From positions 62,001-126,000 of the forward strand of contig DASWNX010000011.1 in the NCBI GenBank assembly GCA_036399055.1: DNA of 64,000 nucleotides. The letters are read 5' to 3'. Every line of letters starts with the position of its first letter. The stretch's first letter is position 1. Origin of the DNA: Jatrophihabitans sp. Its GTDB lineage: Bacteria; Actinomycetota; Actinomycetes; Mycobacteriales; Jatrophihabitantaceae. Shown one piece after another: positions 15,762 to 22,651 of the stretch. The notes under the pieces are model-generated. The model saw only the letters and a program-made list of their open reading frames with translations, ran no database searches and was not told the origin of the DNA. The position numbers were made by a program, and so were the translations under genes.

Positions 15762-16784
15762 TTGAAAAATAAGCAACCGGACTATTCAACGTCTGACGGA
15801 TTGCGGTCGCGCAATGCGGTGACCAGCCGGGAAGTGGCCCTAGCGGCCGGCGTCTCGCAGTCGGCCGTATCGTTGGTCATTTCCGGAAAATGGCGCGGCC
15901 GCGTGAGTGTGGAAACCGCGGAGCGGATAAAGGCCTGCGCTCGCGAGATGCGGTACCGGCCGAACCTGGCGGCCCGCGGCCTGCGCACCGATCAGACTGG
16001 AATGGTGCTGGCGGTCCTACCGGCTCTCGCCATTCCCACCTTCAGCGACATCTTCGTCGGAGTCAGCAGCGAGGCACAGCAGGCTGGGTACAGCGTGGTT
16101 ATCGCGCCCACTCCCTCGCCGGTCTCCAATGCCACGCTTCCCGTGCCCGGTTACCTCGTCGACGGGGTCGTGGTGTGCCGCGACGCGCTGGAGGTCATGG
16201 ATTCACTCGCGCATCTGCCGGCGGTGGGAATTGACACCAATCCCCGCTCGATGAGCGTCACCGTGAATTCCGACGCGGCGGGCGGCATACGTGCGTTGTG
16301 TCGAATGCTGGCACAGCGTGGCCACCGTCGGATCGGCTATCTACAAGTCAATCAAGTGGGCTCCTGGCTCATGTCGACAAAGCATCACGCGGCAGCCCAG
16401 GTGCTTTCTCAGGAATCGGTCGAATTGATTGTGCATTCGACCTCATTCGAATTGTCGAAAGCCCGTATAGCGGCTCGCGAACTGCTGTGCCGAAGCGATC
16501 GGCCCACCGCGATAATCTGCGAGGACGACAATATCGCGATTGCTGTCTACATCGAGGCGGCCGCGCTCGACCTCAGGATTCCCGACGACATATCGGTGGT
16601 CGGCCATGACGATCTGCCGATTGCCGACGCGCTGCATCCGGCGTTGACGACGCTGACCGTTCCGTCGGTGGCGCTGGGCTCGCTGGCCATGCTCTCGCTA
16701 CTGAGCATGCTCAGGGGCGAGGCGCCCTCGTCGCAGCGGCTGAAGGTCAGCCTCACCGAACGCGAGTCGGTCCGCACGATCTGA
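15762..16784 (+). CDS. LacI-family transcriptional regulator
   Basis: A 340-residue regulator. The helix-turn-helix (VTSREVALAAGVSQSAVSLV) and hinge helix (YRPNLAARGLRTD) occupy about residues 20-75, followed by a periplasmic-binding-like sensor domain (MVLAVLPALAIPTFSDIFVGV, DGVVVCRD, RGHRRIGYL, DDISVVGHDDLPIAD). It binds operator DNA as a dimer and responds to a small ligand, often a sugar. The start is a TTG at 15762 with GGGAAG ahead of it. The gene and its 254-bp upstream region look less GC-rich than their neighbours, which may mean later acquisition. Targets could be glgX just upstream or the minus-strand cluster that follows; neither is shown. Confidence 0.87.
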   Translation: MKNKQPDYSTSDGLRSRNAVTSREVALAAGVSQSAVSLVISGKWRGRVSVETAERIKACAREMRYRPNLAARGLRTDQTGMVLAVLPALAIPTFSDIFVGVSSEAQQAGYSVVIAPTPSPVSNATLPVPGYLVDGVVVCRDALEVMDSLAHLPAVGIDTNPRSMSVTVNSDAAGGIRALCRMLAQRGHRRIGYLQVNQVGSWLMSTKHHAAAQVLSQESVELIVHSTSFELSKARIAARELLCRSDRPTAIICEDDNIAIAVYIEAAALDLRIPDDISVVGHDDLPIADALHPALTTLTVPSVALGSLAMLSLLSMLRGEAPSSQRLKVSLTERESVRTI

Positions 16785-16804
16785 TCGGCCGTCACGGGAT
16801 GGGC

Positions 16805-16825
16805 GGCGGCGTCACCAGCGCCGCC
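16805..16825. terminator. Hairpin between convergent genes
   Basis: Arms GGCGGCG and CGCCGCC with a 7-base loop, in the 62-bp gap between the convergent regulator and exporter genes. There is no T-tract. Confidence 0.35.
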
Positions 16826-16846
16826 GCGCACGCCAACGCCGCGCGG

Positions 16847-17494
16847 CTACGACGCCGGCAACGCCTTGCTGTTGTCGAACATCAACCGCACCGCCAGAGC
16901 AGCCAGGACGCTGCCCATCACCAGCCGCTGAGCCCGCAACCAGCCGGGCCGCCGGAGCAGGAACACCGAGATCGTGCCGGCCGCCAGCACGATCAGGAAG
17001 TTGACCGTCAGGGCCACCACGATCTGGATGCCGCCCAGGATGAACCCCTGGGCCAGGACGTTGCCGGCCGCGGGCCTGACGAACTGCGGGATGAGCGACA
17101 GGTACATGACTGCGATCTTCGGATTGAGGAGGTTGGTCATCAAGCCCATCGAGAAGAGCCGCCAGGGTGAGTCCTCGGCCAGCTCCTTGGGCGCGAACAC
17201 CGACGCTCCCCCGGGTTTGAGCGCCTTCCACGCCAACCATCCCAGGTATAGCGAGCCCAGAACCCGGACTGCCACGTACAGGTCCGGAACGGCGACGAAG
17301 ACCGCAGTCAGCCCGAGGTTGGTCGCGACCAGGTACACGAGGAATCCGACCGCGACCCCGATCAAGGAGATGACCCCTGCCCGGCGGCCCTGGGTGATGC
17401 TGCGCGACACCAGGTACATCATGTTCGGCCCGGGAGTGAGCACCATGCCCAGAGCTATCGTGAAAACTCCTAGCGCTGATGACATCGCGATCAT
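16847..17494 (-). CDS. LysE/RhtB-family amino acid exporter
   Basis: A 215-residue inner-membrane exporter with about six hydrophobic segments. The conserved start GVFTIALGMVLTPGPNMMYLVSRSI carries the family's TPGPN motif, followed by YLGWLAWKAL and FSMGLMTNLLNPKIAVMYLSLIPQF. Such proteins export amino acids, homoserine lactones or related small molecules by proton exchange. The ATG at 17494 follows AGAGGGAG; a GTG two codons upstream lies inside that ribosome site. It lies 112 bp beyond the ATP-grasp gene that ends the biosynthetic operon and runs in the same direction, so it could export that operon's amino-acid-like product or have its own promoter. Confidence 0.86.
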   Translation of the reverse strand: MIAMSSALGVFTIALGMVLTPGPNMMYLVSRSITQGRRAGVISLIGVAVGFLVYLVATNLGLTAVFVAVPDLYVAVRVLGSLYLGWLAWKALKPGGASVFAPKELAEDSPWRLFSMGLMTNLLNPKIAVMYLSLIPQFVRPAAGNVLAQGFILGGIQIVVALTVNFLIVLAAGTISVFLLRRPGWLRAQRLVMGSVLAALAVRLMFDNSKALPAS

Positions 17495-17612
17495 CGGCAC
17501 TCCCTCTTAAACGGCCTGTCCTGCCGGTCTGCAGTCATCCACACCGGCACGCCGCCTCACCTCGAGTTAGGCGCCAGGCGTTCGAGGAAGCGCGCTGGCG
17601 ATGACGAAGCGC

Positions 17613-18824
17613 TCATGCCGGTGAACAATATAGATGAAACCGCTCAGCAGCGTACCTGACAGCTTTTTCCACCTCCGCCGACGTCGAGGCCCGAAATCTC
17701 ATTCGAGCCCCCACATGCTCATAACCCCCGACCTTCGGAATGCGATACCCGACCGGCGGCACGATGGTCACATAGGGGCCGGACTCGGCCGGCTCGTGCT
17801 CGATCCGGTCGATGCGGCACGGCGCCGGGACCGGCGTCGGCACCAGCAGCCATCCGCCGACTTCGTCGGAGGCCGCGGCTGGTTGCTCCGGCAGCGGCCG
17901 GCCGAGCTGGATGGCGGTCGCCGCGGCGGCGAGGTCCACGCCGTGCACCTCCCGCCAGAGAAACGGGATCTCCGCGCCCCCGACCCGTCCGCCGATCTCC
18001 AGGAAGGTGATGTCGGGACCTCGGTCGGCGTGAGCTGCCACGAAGGCCTCCATGTGCACCACTGCCGGCTGCGGCGTGATCGCCGCGATGGCGGCCGTGG
18101 AGAACTCACCGAGGTGCCCCAGCAGCTTGGCGTCATCCACCTCGACCGATCCCAGCGGTGCTCCGACGGTGAAGTCGACGCAGGTGTTGAGGTAACGCGA
18201 GGCCCGCCAGGAGACCAGACGCGAACCGTTCCAGACGCCGTCGATATGAAAGATCGGCGCCGGGCAGAAGCTTTGCGCCAGCCTCGGCTCGTCCGGCAGG
18301 TCCGCGAGCTGGGCGACGTCCTCGGCCGCGTCGATCCGCAGCACGCCGCGGCTGGCTGTTCCAAAGCGCGGTTTGACGATGATCGGCCCGCCCTCCTGGG
18401 CCAGAAACCGCAGCACCTCTGACTCGCTCGACACTGCCGCGAACCGCGGGGTCGCCACGCCGGCCGCCGCGACGGCCGCCACCATGGTGTGCTTGTCCCG
18501 AAACACCGCCTGGCTCTGCGGGGTCTCACCGGGGCAGCCGAGCAGCACCCGGAGCTCGGCGACGGCGTCGAGGTCGCCCTCGTTGAGCGCCACGATCCGC
18601 GACGGGGCGCCAAACCGCTGGCAGAGCCGGCCCGTGGCGCTGACCAGCTCGGCGAGGTCGTCCGTGCGCGAGACCACCTCGACCGCCGCAGCCGACTCGG
18701 CCACCGACGGAGCGGCCAGAGGGGTCACGATGTAGCTGACGTCGATGGCCCGATGGTCGATGTACTCCTCATACAGCGCGTGCTTGTCACGCCACCGGTG
18801 CACCACAATCACATGTTCGGTCAT
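17613..18824 (-). CDS. ATP-grasp carboxylate-amine ligase (cluster ligase 1)
   Basis: A 403-residue ATP-grasp protein. An N-terminal Rossmann-like part (MTEHVIVVHRWRDKHALYEEY) is followed by the ATP-binding lysine/glycine loop GGPIIVKPRFGTASRGVLRI and the metal-binding FLEIGGRVGGAEIPFLW. Length and layout match L-amino acid ligases of the BacD/BL00235 kind, which activate a carboxylate as acyl phosphate and join it to an amine. Its ATG overlaps the stop of the 101-residue protein gene and has AAGGAG ahead. As the last gene of the twelve-gene operon, it pairs with a second, unrelated-looking ligase at 26871, which suggests that two amide bonds are made without an NRPS. Substrates unknown. Confidence 0.83.
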   Translation of the reverse strand: MTEHVIVVHRWRDKHALYEEYIDHRAIDVSYIVTPLAAPSVAESAAAVEVVSRTDDLAELVSATGRLCQRFGAPSRIVALNEGDLDAVAELRVLLGCPGETPQSQAVFRDKHTMVAAVAAAGVATPRFAAVSSESEVLRFLAQEGGPIIVKPRFGTASRGVLRIDAAEDVAQLADLPDEPRLAQSFCPAPIFHIDGVWNGSRLVSWRASRYLNTCVDFTVGAPLGSVEVDDAKLLGHLGEFSTAAIAAITPQPAVVHMEAFVAAHADRGPDITFLEIGGRVGGAEIPFLWREVHGVDLAAAATAIQLGRPLPEQPAAASDEVGGWLLVPTPVPAPCRIDRIEHEPAESGPYVTIVPPVGYRIPKVGGYEHVGARMRFRASTSAEVEKAVRYAAERFHLYCSPA

Positions 18825-19126
18825 GCCACCACTCCTTCACCCTGATCGTGAATCATGCGGACGGCATAGGTTGCCGCAACGACCGCGCTGCGGGCGGACT
18901 CCAGCGCCAGCCGGGCGGCGGTGAGATCCGGGTGCGGCAGGCAGGTGGCGGCATGGCTTGCGCAGTCCACCAGGTGCAGCACCGCCTGACTGAGCACATC
19001 GGCGCTGCCGAAGTCCTTGATTACAGCGGCATGCGCGCCGGCCAGCAGTTCCTCGGCTGAGGGGGAAGGAACTGGCTCGGACGCAGGTCCTGTTCGGGCT
19101 GGGTGGAGGTCGGTGGAGGGGTTCAC
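18821..19126 (-). CDS. Small helical cluster protein (101 aa), unknown
   Basis: A 101-residue protein with a Pro/Ser-rich first 25 residues and then a region predicted as two or three helices (AEELLAGAHAAVIKDFGSADV, ARLALESARSAVVAATYAVRM). It contains two Cys (about residues 56 and 63, in VDCASHAATCL). No family is recognised. The start is a GTG with GAGGA 9-13 bases ahead; the stop overlaps the ATG of the ATP-grasp ligase, so the two are made together. It may be a helper of the ligase or a carrier/precursor peptide. Nothing in the sequence decides this. Confidence 0.65.
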   Translation of the reverse strand: MNPSTDLHPARTGPASEPVPSPSAEELLAGAHAAVIKDFGSADVLSQAVLHLVDCASHAATCLPHPDLTAARLALESARSAVVAATYAVRMIHDQGEGVVA

Positions 19127-19142
19127 GGCGGCGTCCTCGTTC

Positions 19143-19460
19143 TCAGAAGGTGCAGCTACCCGGCTGTAGGGGGGCCGAAGACGGTTGCTCGGCAGCTGAT
19201 GTGGAATAGGGGTTCTCGACCGGCCGAAACCCGGTGGGCGTGTGAGCCAGCCAGCTCACCGAGATCTGACGGCGGGCCAGCTCGCTGTACATCTCATCGG
19301 GCAGTCGCGCCCCGCCCTGCAGCACCACCCTGGCCAGCTCGCCGGCGGCCTGCAGCACCTGCGGGGTCAGGGCTGCGGGATCGCTGACGAACAGCTCGCG
19401 AACCGAGCGCAGCGACAGCGCGTCGTCGGCGCGGGAGGGAGTGTCATTCTGCTCTGTCAT
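19143..19460 (-). CDS. Small cluster protein (105 aa) with a Cys-containing tail, unknown
   Basis: A 105-residue protein. A helical N-terminal half (ALSLRSVRELFVSDPAALTPQ, ELARVVLQGGARLPDEMYSEL) is followed by a Ser/Pro-rich tail that ends PLQPGSCTF. The leader-like helix plus short flexible tail resembles the outline of RiPP precursors or scaffold peptides, but no known leader family is recognised. The ATG at 19460 follows AGGTGAG; a GTG one codon earlier is possible. It starts 6 bases after the TrpB-like gene's stop and ends 16 bases before the next small gene. Confidence 0.65.
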   Translation of the reverse strand: MTEQNDTPSRADDALSLRSVRELFVSDPAALTPQVLQAAGELARVVLQGGARLPDEMYSELARRQISVSWLAHTPTGFRPVENPYSTSAAEQPSSAPLQPGSCTF

Positions 19461-19466
19461 CACGGC

Positions 19467-20561
19467 TCACCTGTCCAATCCGAAGTATTCCGAGGCCTGC
19501 GCGATGTCCTGCTCGCCGCGGCCGGTCAGCAACACGACAAGCGCGTCATCAGGCTGGTAGGCCCTAGCGGCCTCGAGCGCGCCCGCCAGGGCGAACGCGG
19601 AGTCGATGGAGGCGATGAGCCCTTCGCATTGGCCTAGCAGGGCCCACGCCCGCATGGCGCGGGTGTGGCTGACGGCGCCGGCCTGCATTCGGTTGAGCCG
19701 GTCCGAACAACGCCGGCCGTCCTGCTCCGGCGCTGAGCCGGCGAGCGGGCCGAAGCTGTACAGGTCGGTGGCGGGCTGATCGGCGAACGCGCGTAGGAAC
19801 GCCTGTCCGCAACCGCGACCGGCCGTGCTTGCCACCGCCACCGGTGACCTGCCGGTGAGGGCGGCTGCCTGCTGGCTGGTCTCCCGCGCGATCAGCCGCC
19901 CGCCCTCTGCCGCTATCAACGGCGCGCCGAAGCGCGGTTGGGGCTCGACCAGGAGCAACTGGCTGTCGGTGACGTCGCACAACCAGTCCGAGACCGCGCT
20001 CCGGTCTGCCTGGCGCCGATCGCCGGGACCCGTGCCGACCACGGTCACGCAGGCGCCCAACATGGTCATGGCAGCGATCTGGGGGCCCGCGGCGATCTCA
20101 TCGCAACGTCCGATGTGCACGGTGCAATCCAGCCCGAGCCGGGCCGCGACTGCCGCCGCGGCAACGCCTGCGCGGCCCGAGGTGGTGCTGGCGACGAGGC
20201 GCCGGCGGCCCATCCGCTGCGCCAGCATGCCCTGGATCAGCACGTCGGTCGCCACCGCTGCGCCGGTGTGCGCCAGATCCTCACGCTTGAGCAGGATCCG
20301 ACAGGTTCCGGCCTGCCCGGCGAGGGCGGCCGCCTCGGTGAGCGGCGTGGGACGGCCCACGAAATCGCGCAGCGCCGGCTCCAGCGCGCCGGTGAAGGCC
20401 TCATCCGAACGCGCGTCCTCGAATGCCCTGTCCCATTCGGCCAATGCCGCGCCCAGCCGGTCGGCTGCCCCCGGCCCGATGGCTTCATAGACGCCGGGGT
20501 CCGGCTCGCGGTATCGGCCATGACCGCTTCGACTCACTCGCCCGAGTGCGGTGACCGTCAT
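19467..20561 (-). CDS. Tryptophan synthase beta-like protein lacking the PLP lysine
   Basis: A 364-residue fold-type II PLP-enzyme relative. The alignment by eye to TrpB is clear: GRPTPL, LLKREDLAHTGA, AQRMGRRRLVAST, LLGQCEGLIASIDSAFALA and the C-terminal LLTGRGEQDI match GRP.PL, LKREDLNHTG, AKRMGK, EGIIPALES.HALA and SGRGDKD. However, the TrpB HTG[AS]HKINN becomes HTGAAVATD, so the Schiff-base lysine is absent, the catalytic Glu segment ETGAGQHG becomes STTSGRAG, and the phosphate loop GGGSN becomes STAGRGCG. It is therefore unlikely to use PLP in the normal way. The ATG at 20561 overlaps the stop of the 55-residue protein gene; frames upstream of it are non-coding. Role in the cluster unknown. 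Confidence 0.8.
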   Translation of the reverse strand: MTVTALGRVSRSGHGRYREPDPGVYEAIGPGAADRLGAALAEWDRAFEDARSDEAFTGALEPALRDFVGRPTPLTEAAALAGQAGTCRILLKREDLAHTGAAVATDVLIQGMLAQRMGRRRLVASTTSGRAGVAAAAVAARLGLDCTVHIGRCDEIAAGPQIAAMTMLGACVTVVGTGPGDRRQADRSAVSDWLCDVTDSQLLLVEPQPRFGAPLIAAEGGRLIARETSQQAAALTGRSPVAVASTAGRGCGQAFLRAFADQPATDLYSFGPLAGSAPEQDGRRCSDRLNRMQAGAVSHTRAMRAWALLGQCEGLIASIDSAFALAGALEAARAYQPDDALVVLLTGRGEQDIAQASEYFGLDR

Positions 20562-20725
20562 CGCAACTGCCCTGGTTGTCGGGCGAGCGCTGCGGCCGGA
20601 GGGCTGAAGTAGCTGGGGATATCGAGTCGCCAACCTTGTTCCAGCGGTGGCCGGATCGCCCGGATCACCATCGCCACCGGTACGAACACGATGAAGTACA
20701 CCAGTTTCCACAAGATAACGCGCAC
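20558..20725 (-). CDS. Small single-pass membrane protein (55 aa)
   Basis: A 55-residue protein starting at a GTG with GAGAGGAAG ahead. Residues about 3-21 form a hydrophobic helix (VILWKLVYFIVFVPVAMVI). A basic stretch RAIRPPLEQGWRLDIPSYF and a Pro/Ala tail follow. The stop overlaps the ATG of the TrpB-like gene (ATGA). It follows the carbamoyltransferase gene by 45 bases. In saxitoxin clusters the SxtI carbamoyltransferase is accompanied by two small proteins, SxtJ and SxtK; this gene could hold a similar place, but I see no clear sequence match. Confidence 0.68.
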   Translation of the reverse strand: MRVILWKLVYFIVFVPVAMVIRAIRPPLEQGWRLDIPSYFSPPAAALARQPGQLR

Positions 20726-20770
20726 GAGTCTTCCTCTCGTCGGTGTTGATCGGCCGTGAGCGGTGAGGGG

Positions 20771-22609
20771 TCAGTCGAGCGGAAGGCTCTCGCGCCAATC
20801 GACTTCTTCTGACCAGGCCGGCTGGTCCTGCTTGGCCAGCACGTGATTGCCCAGCACCAGGTAGTCGATGTTCGTGCGCATGAAGCAGGTGTAGGCCTCC
20901 TCCGGCGTGTTCACGATCGGCTCACCCCTGACGTTGAAGGAGGTGTTGACCAGCACGGGGCTGCCGGTGATGCGGTCGAACTCGCTGAGCAATCGGAAGA
21001 AGGGCGGGTTCACCCCGTCGTCTTCGACGGTTTGCACCCGGGCGGAGTAGTCGACGTGGGTGACGGCCGGCACGGTGGATCGGTGCTGCTTGAGCCGGTC
21101 CAGCCCGTTGGCCACGGCGCCGGTCTCGGCGATCCGCTGCTGCGGCTGGATCCCGGTCACGAGCAGCATGTACGGGCTGGGCTGGGTGAGGCCGAAGTAC
21201 TCGCCGGCACGCTCGGCGAGCACCGCGGGCGCGAAGGGCCGGAACGACTCGCGGAACTTGATCTTGAGGTTCATGGTGGACTGCATCTCGGGACTGCGGG
21301 CGTCACCGAGGATCGACCGGGCGCCCAACGCCCTGGGCCCGAACTCCATCCGTCCCTGGAACCAGCCGATGACCTTGTCCTGGGCGAGCAACTCCGCCGT
21401 CCGGGTGGCCAGTTCGCCGTCCTCGTAACGCTGGAACGGGATGTGCCGGCTGGTCAGGAACGAGGCGATGCGCTCGTCGGAGTAGGACGGTCCCAGCAGC
21501 GATCCCGACATCGCGTCCCGGCCGGCCGGGTCCAGCGGCCGGCTGGCGCCTCGCTCGATCGCCGTGAGCATCGCCGCGCCCAGGGCCCCGCCGGCGTCTC
21601 CGGCGGCCGGTTGGATCCAGATCTCGTCGAAAACGCCGGCCTCTGCCAGCTTGCCGTTGGCGACGCAGTTCAGCGCCACGCCACCGGCCAGGCACAACCT
21701 GCTCTCGCCAGTGAGCCGGCGTGCGGTGCGCCCGAGCTTGAGCACCACCTCCTCGGTGACCTGCTGGATCGAGGCGGCGAGGTCGAACTGCTCCTCGGTC
21801 AGCTGCGCCTCGGGAAGCCGGCGACGGATGCCGAACAGCCTCTCCATGGCAGGCCCTGTCATCACCTCGCCCTTGAGGTACTCGAAGTACTTCATGTTCA
21901 GGCGGAAGGACCCGTCTGCCTTGATGTCGATCAGCTCTCGCCGGATGACGTCGGCGAACCGGGGTGTCCCGTACGGCGCCAGGCCCATCAGCTTGTACTC
22001 GCCTGAATCCACCTTGAATCCGCAGAAGTAGGTGAACGCCGAGTACAGCAGCCCCAGCGAGTGCGGGAAGCGGATCTCGGTCAGCGGCTTCAGGCTGCCG
22101 TCGGCCCGGCCGTGCCACATCGTGGTGGTGGCCCACTCGCCCACGCCGTCGATGCACAGCACCGCGGCCGACTCGTACGGACTCGGCAGGAACGCCGAGG
22201 CGGCATGGGACTCATGGTGCTGACGGCACTGCACCGGCGGGATCGCGCCCAGGTCCAGGGCCTTGAGCTCACGACGCAGCGTCGCTCCCACCGAGCGCTT
22301 GTCGCCCAACCAGCCACCCACGCTGGCGGCGAACGAGCTGGACCCGAACGGCGCCGCGGCCAGGTAGGTGGCCCGAACCCTGCCGACCTTCAGCTTCGGG
22401 TTCTCGTAGTACACGACGGCGGCGACGTCGTCGAGCTTGGCTCCCGCCTCGTCGAGGCAGTACTGGATCGCCTTCGCCGGAAAGGCCGGATCATGACGCC
22501 GGCGGGTGAACCGCTCCTCCTGAGCAGCGGCCACCGGCAGGCCGTCACTGACCAGCGCTGCCGCGCTGTCGTGGTAATAGGCAGACACGCCGAGAATAAG
22601 CTCAGACAT
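20771..22609 (-). CDS. NodU/CmcH-family O-carbamoyltransferase
   Basis: A 612-residue carbamoyltransferase of the TobZ/CmcH/SxtI type. It moves a carbamoyl group from carbamoyl phosphate via carbamoyl-AMP to a hydroxyl of a metabolite. The N-terminal YrdC/Kae1-like domain begins LGVSAYYHDSAAALV and contains the metal-binding HHESHAASAF, then GVALNCVANGKL of the ASKHA fold. The C-terminal half has FGPRALGARSILGDARSP and VLVNTSFNVRGEPIVNTPEEA, hallmarks of the carbamoyltransferase C-terminal domain. Length is normal and all key motifs appear intact. GGAG lies ahead of the ATG. In the operon it sits between the diiron protein and the small membrane protein, so the final product probably carries an O-carbamate. 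Confidence 0.92.
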   Translation of the reverse strand: MSELILGVSAYYHDSAAALVSDGLPVAAAQEERFTRRRHDPAFPAKAIQYCLDEAGAKLDDVAAVVYYENPKLKVGRVRATYLAAAPFGSSSFAASVGGWLGDKRSVGATLRRELKALDLGAIPPVQCRQHHESHAASAFLPSPYESAAVLCIDGVGEWATTTMWHGRADGSLKPLTEIRFPHSLGLLYSAFTYFCGFKVDSGEYKLMGLAPYGTPRFADVIRRELIDIKADGSFRLNMKYFEYLKGEVMTGPAMERLFGIRRRLPEAQLTEEQFDLAASIQQVTEEVVLKLGRTARRLTGESRLCLAGGVALNCVANGKLAEAGVFDEIWIQPAAGDAGGALGAAMLTAIERGASRPLDPAGRDAMSGSLLGPSYSDERIASFLTSRHIPFQRYEDGELATRTAELLAQDKVIGWFQGRMEFGPRALGARSILGDARSPEMQSTMNLKIKFRESFRPFAPAVLAERAGEYFGLTQPSPYMLLVTGIQPQQRIAETGAVANGLDRLKQHRSTVPAVTHVDYSARVQTVEDDGVNPPFFRLLSEFDRITGSPVLVNTSFNVRGEPIVNTPEEAYTCFMRTNIDYLVLGNHVLAKQDQPAWSEEVDWRESLPLD

Positions 22610-22651
22610 CGATGCTCCGGTCGGAAGGGTTTGTCGGAAAGGTTGCCGCGG

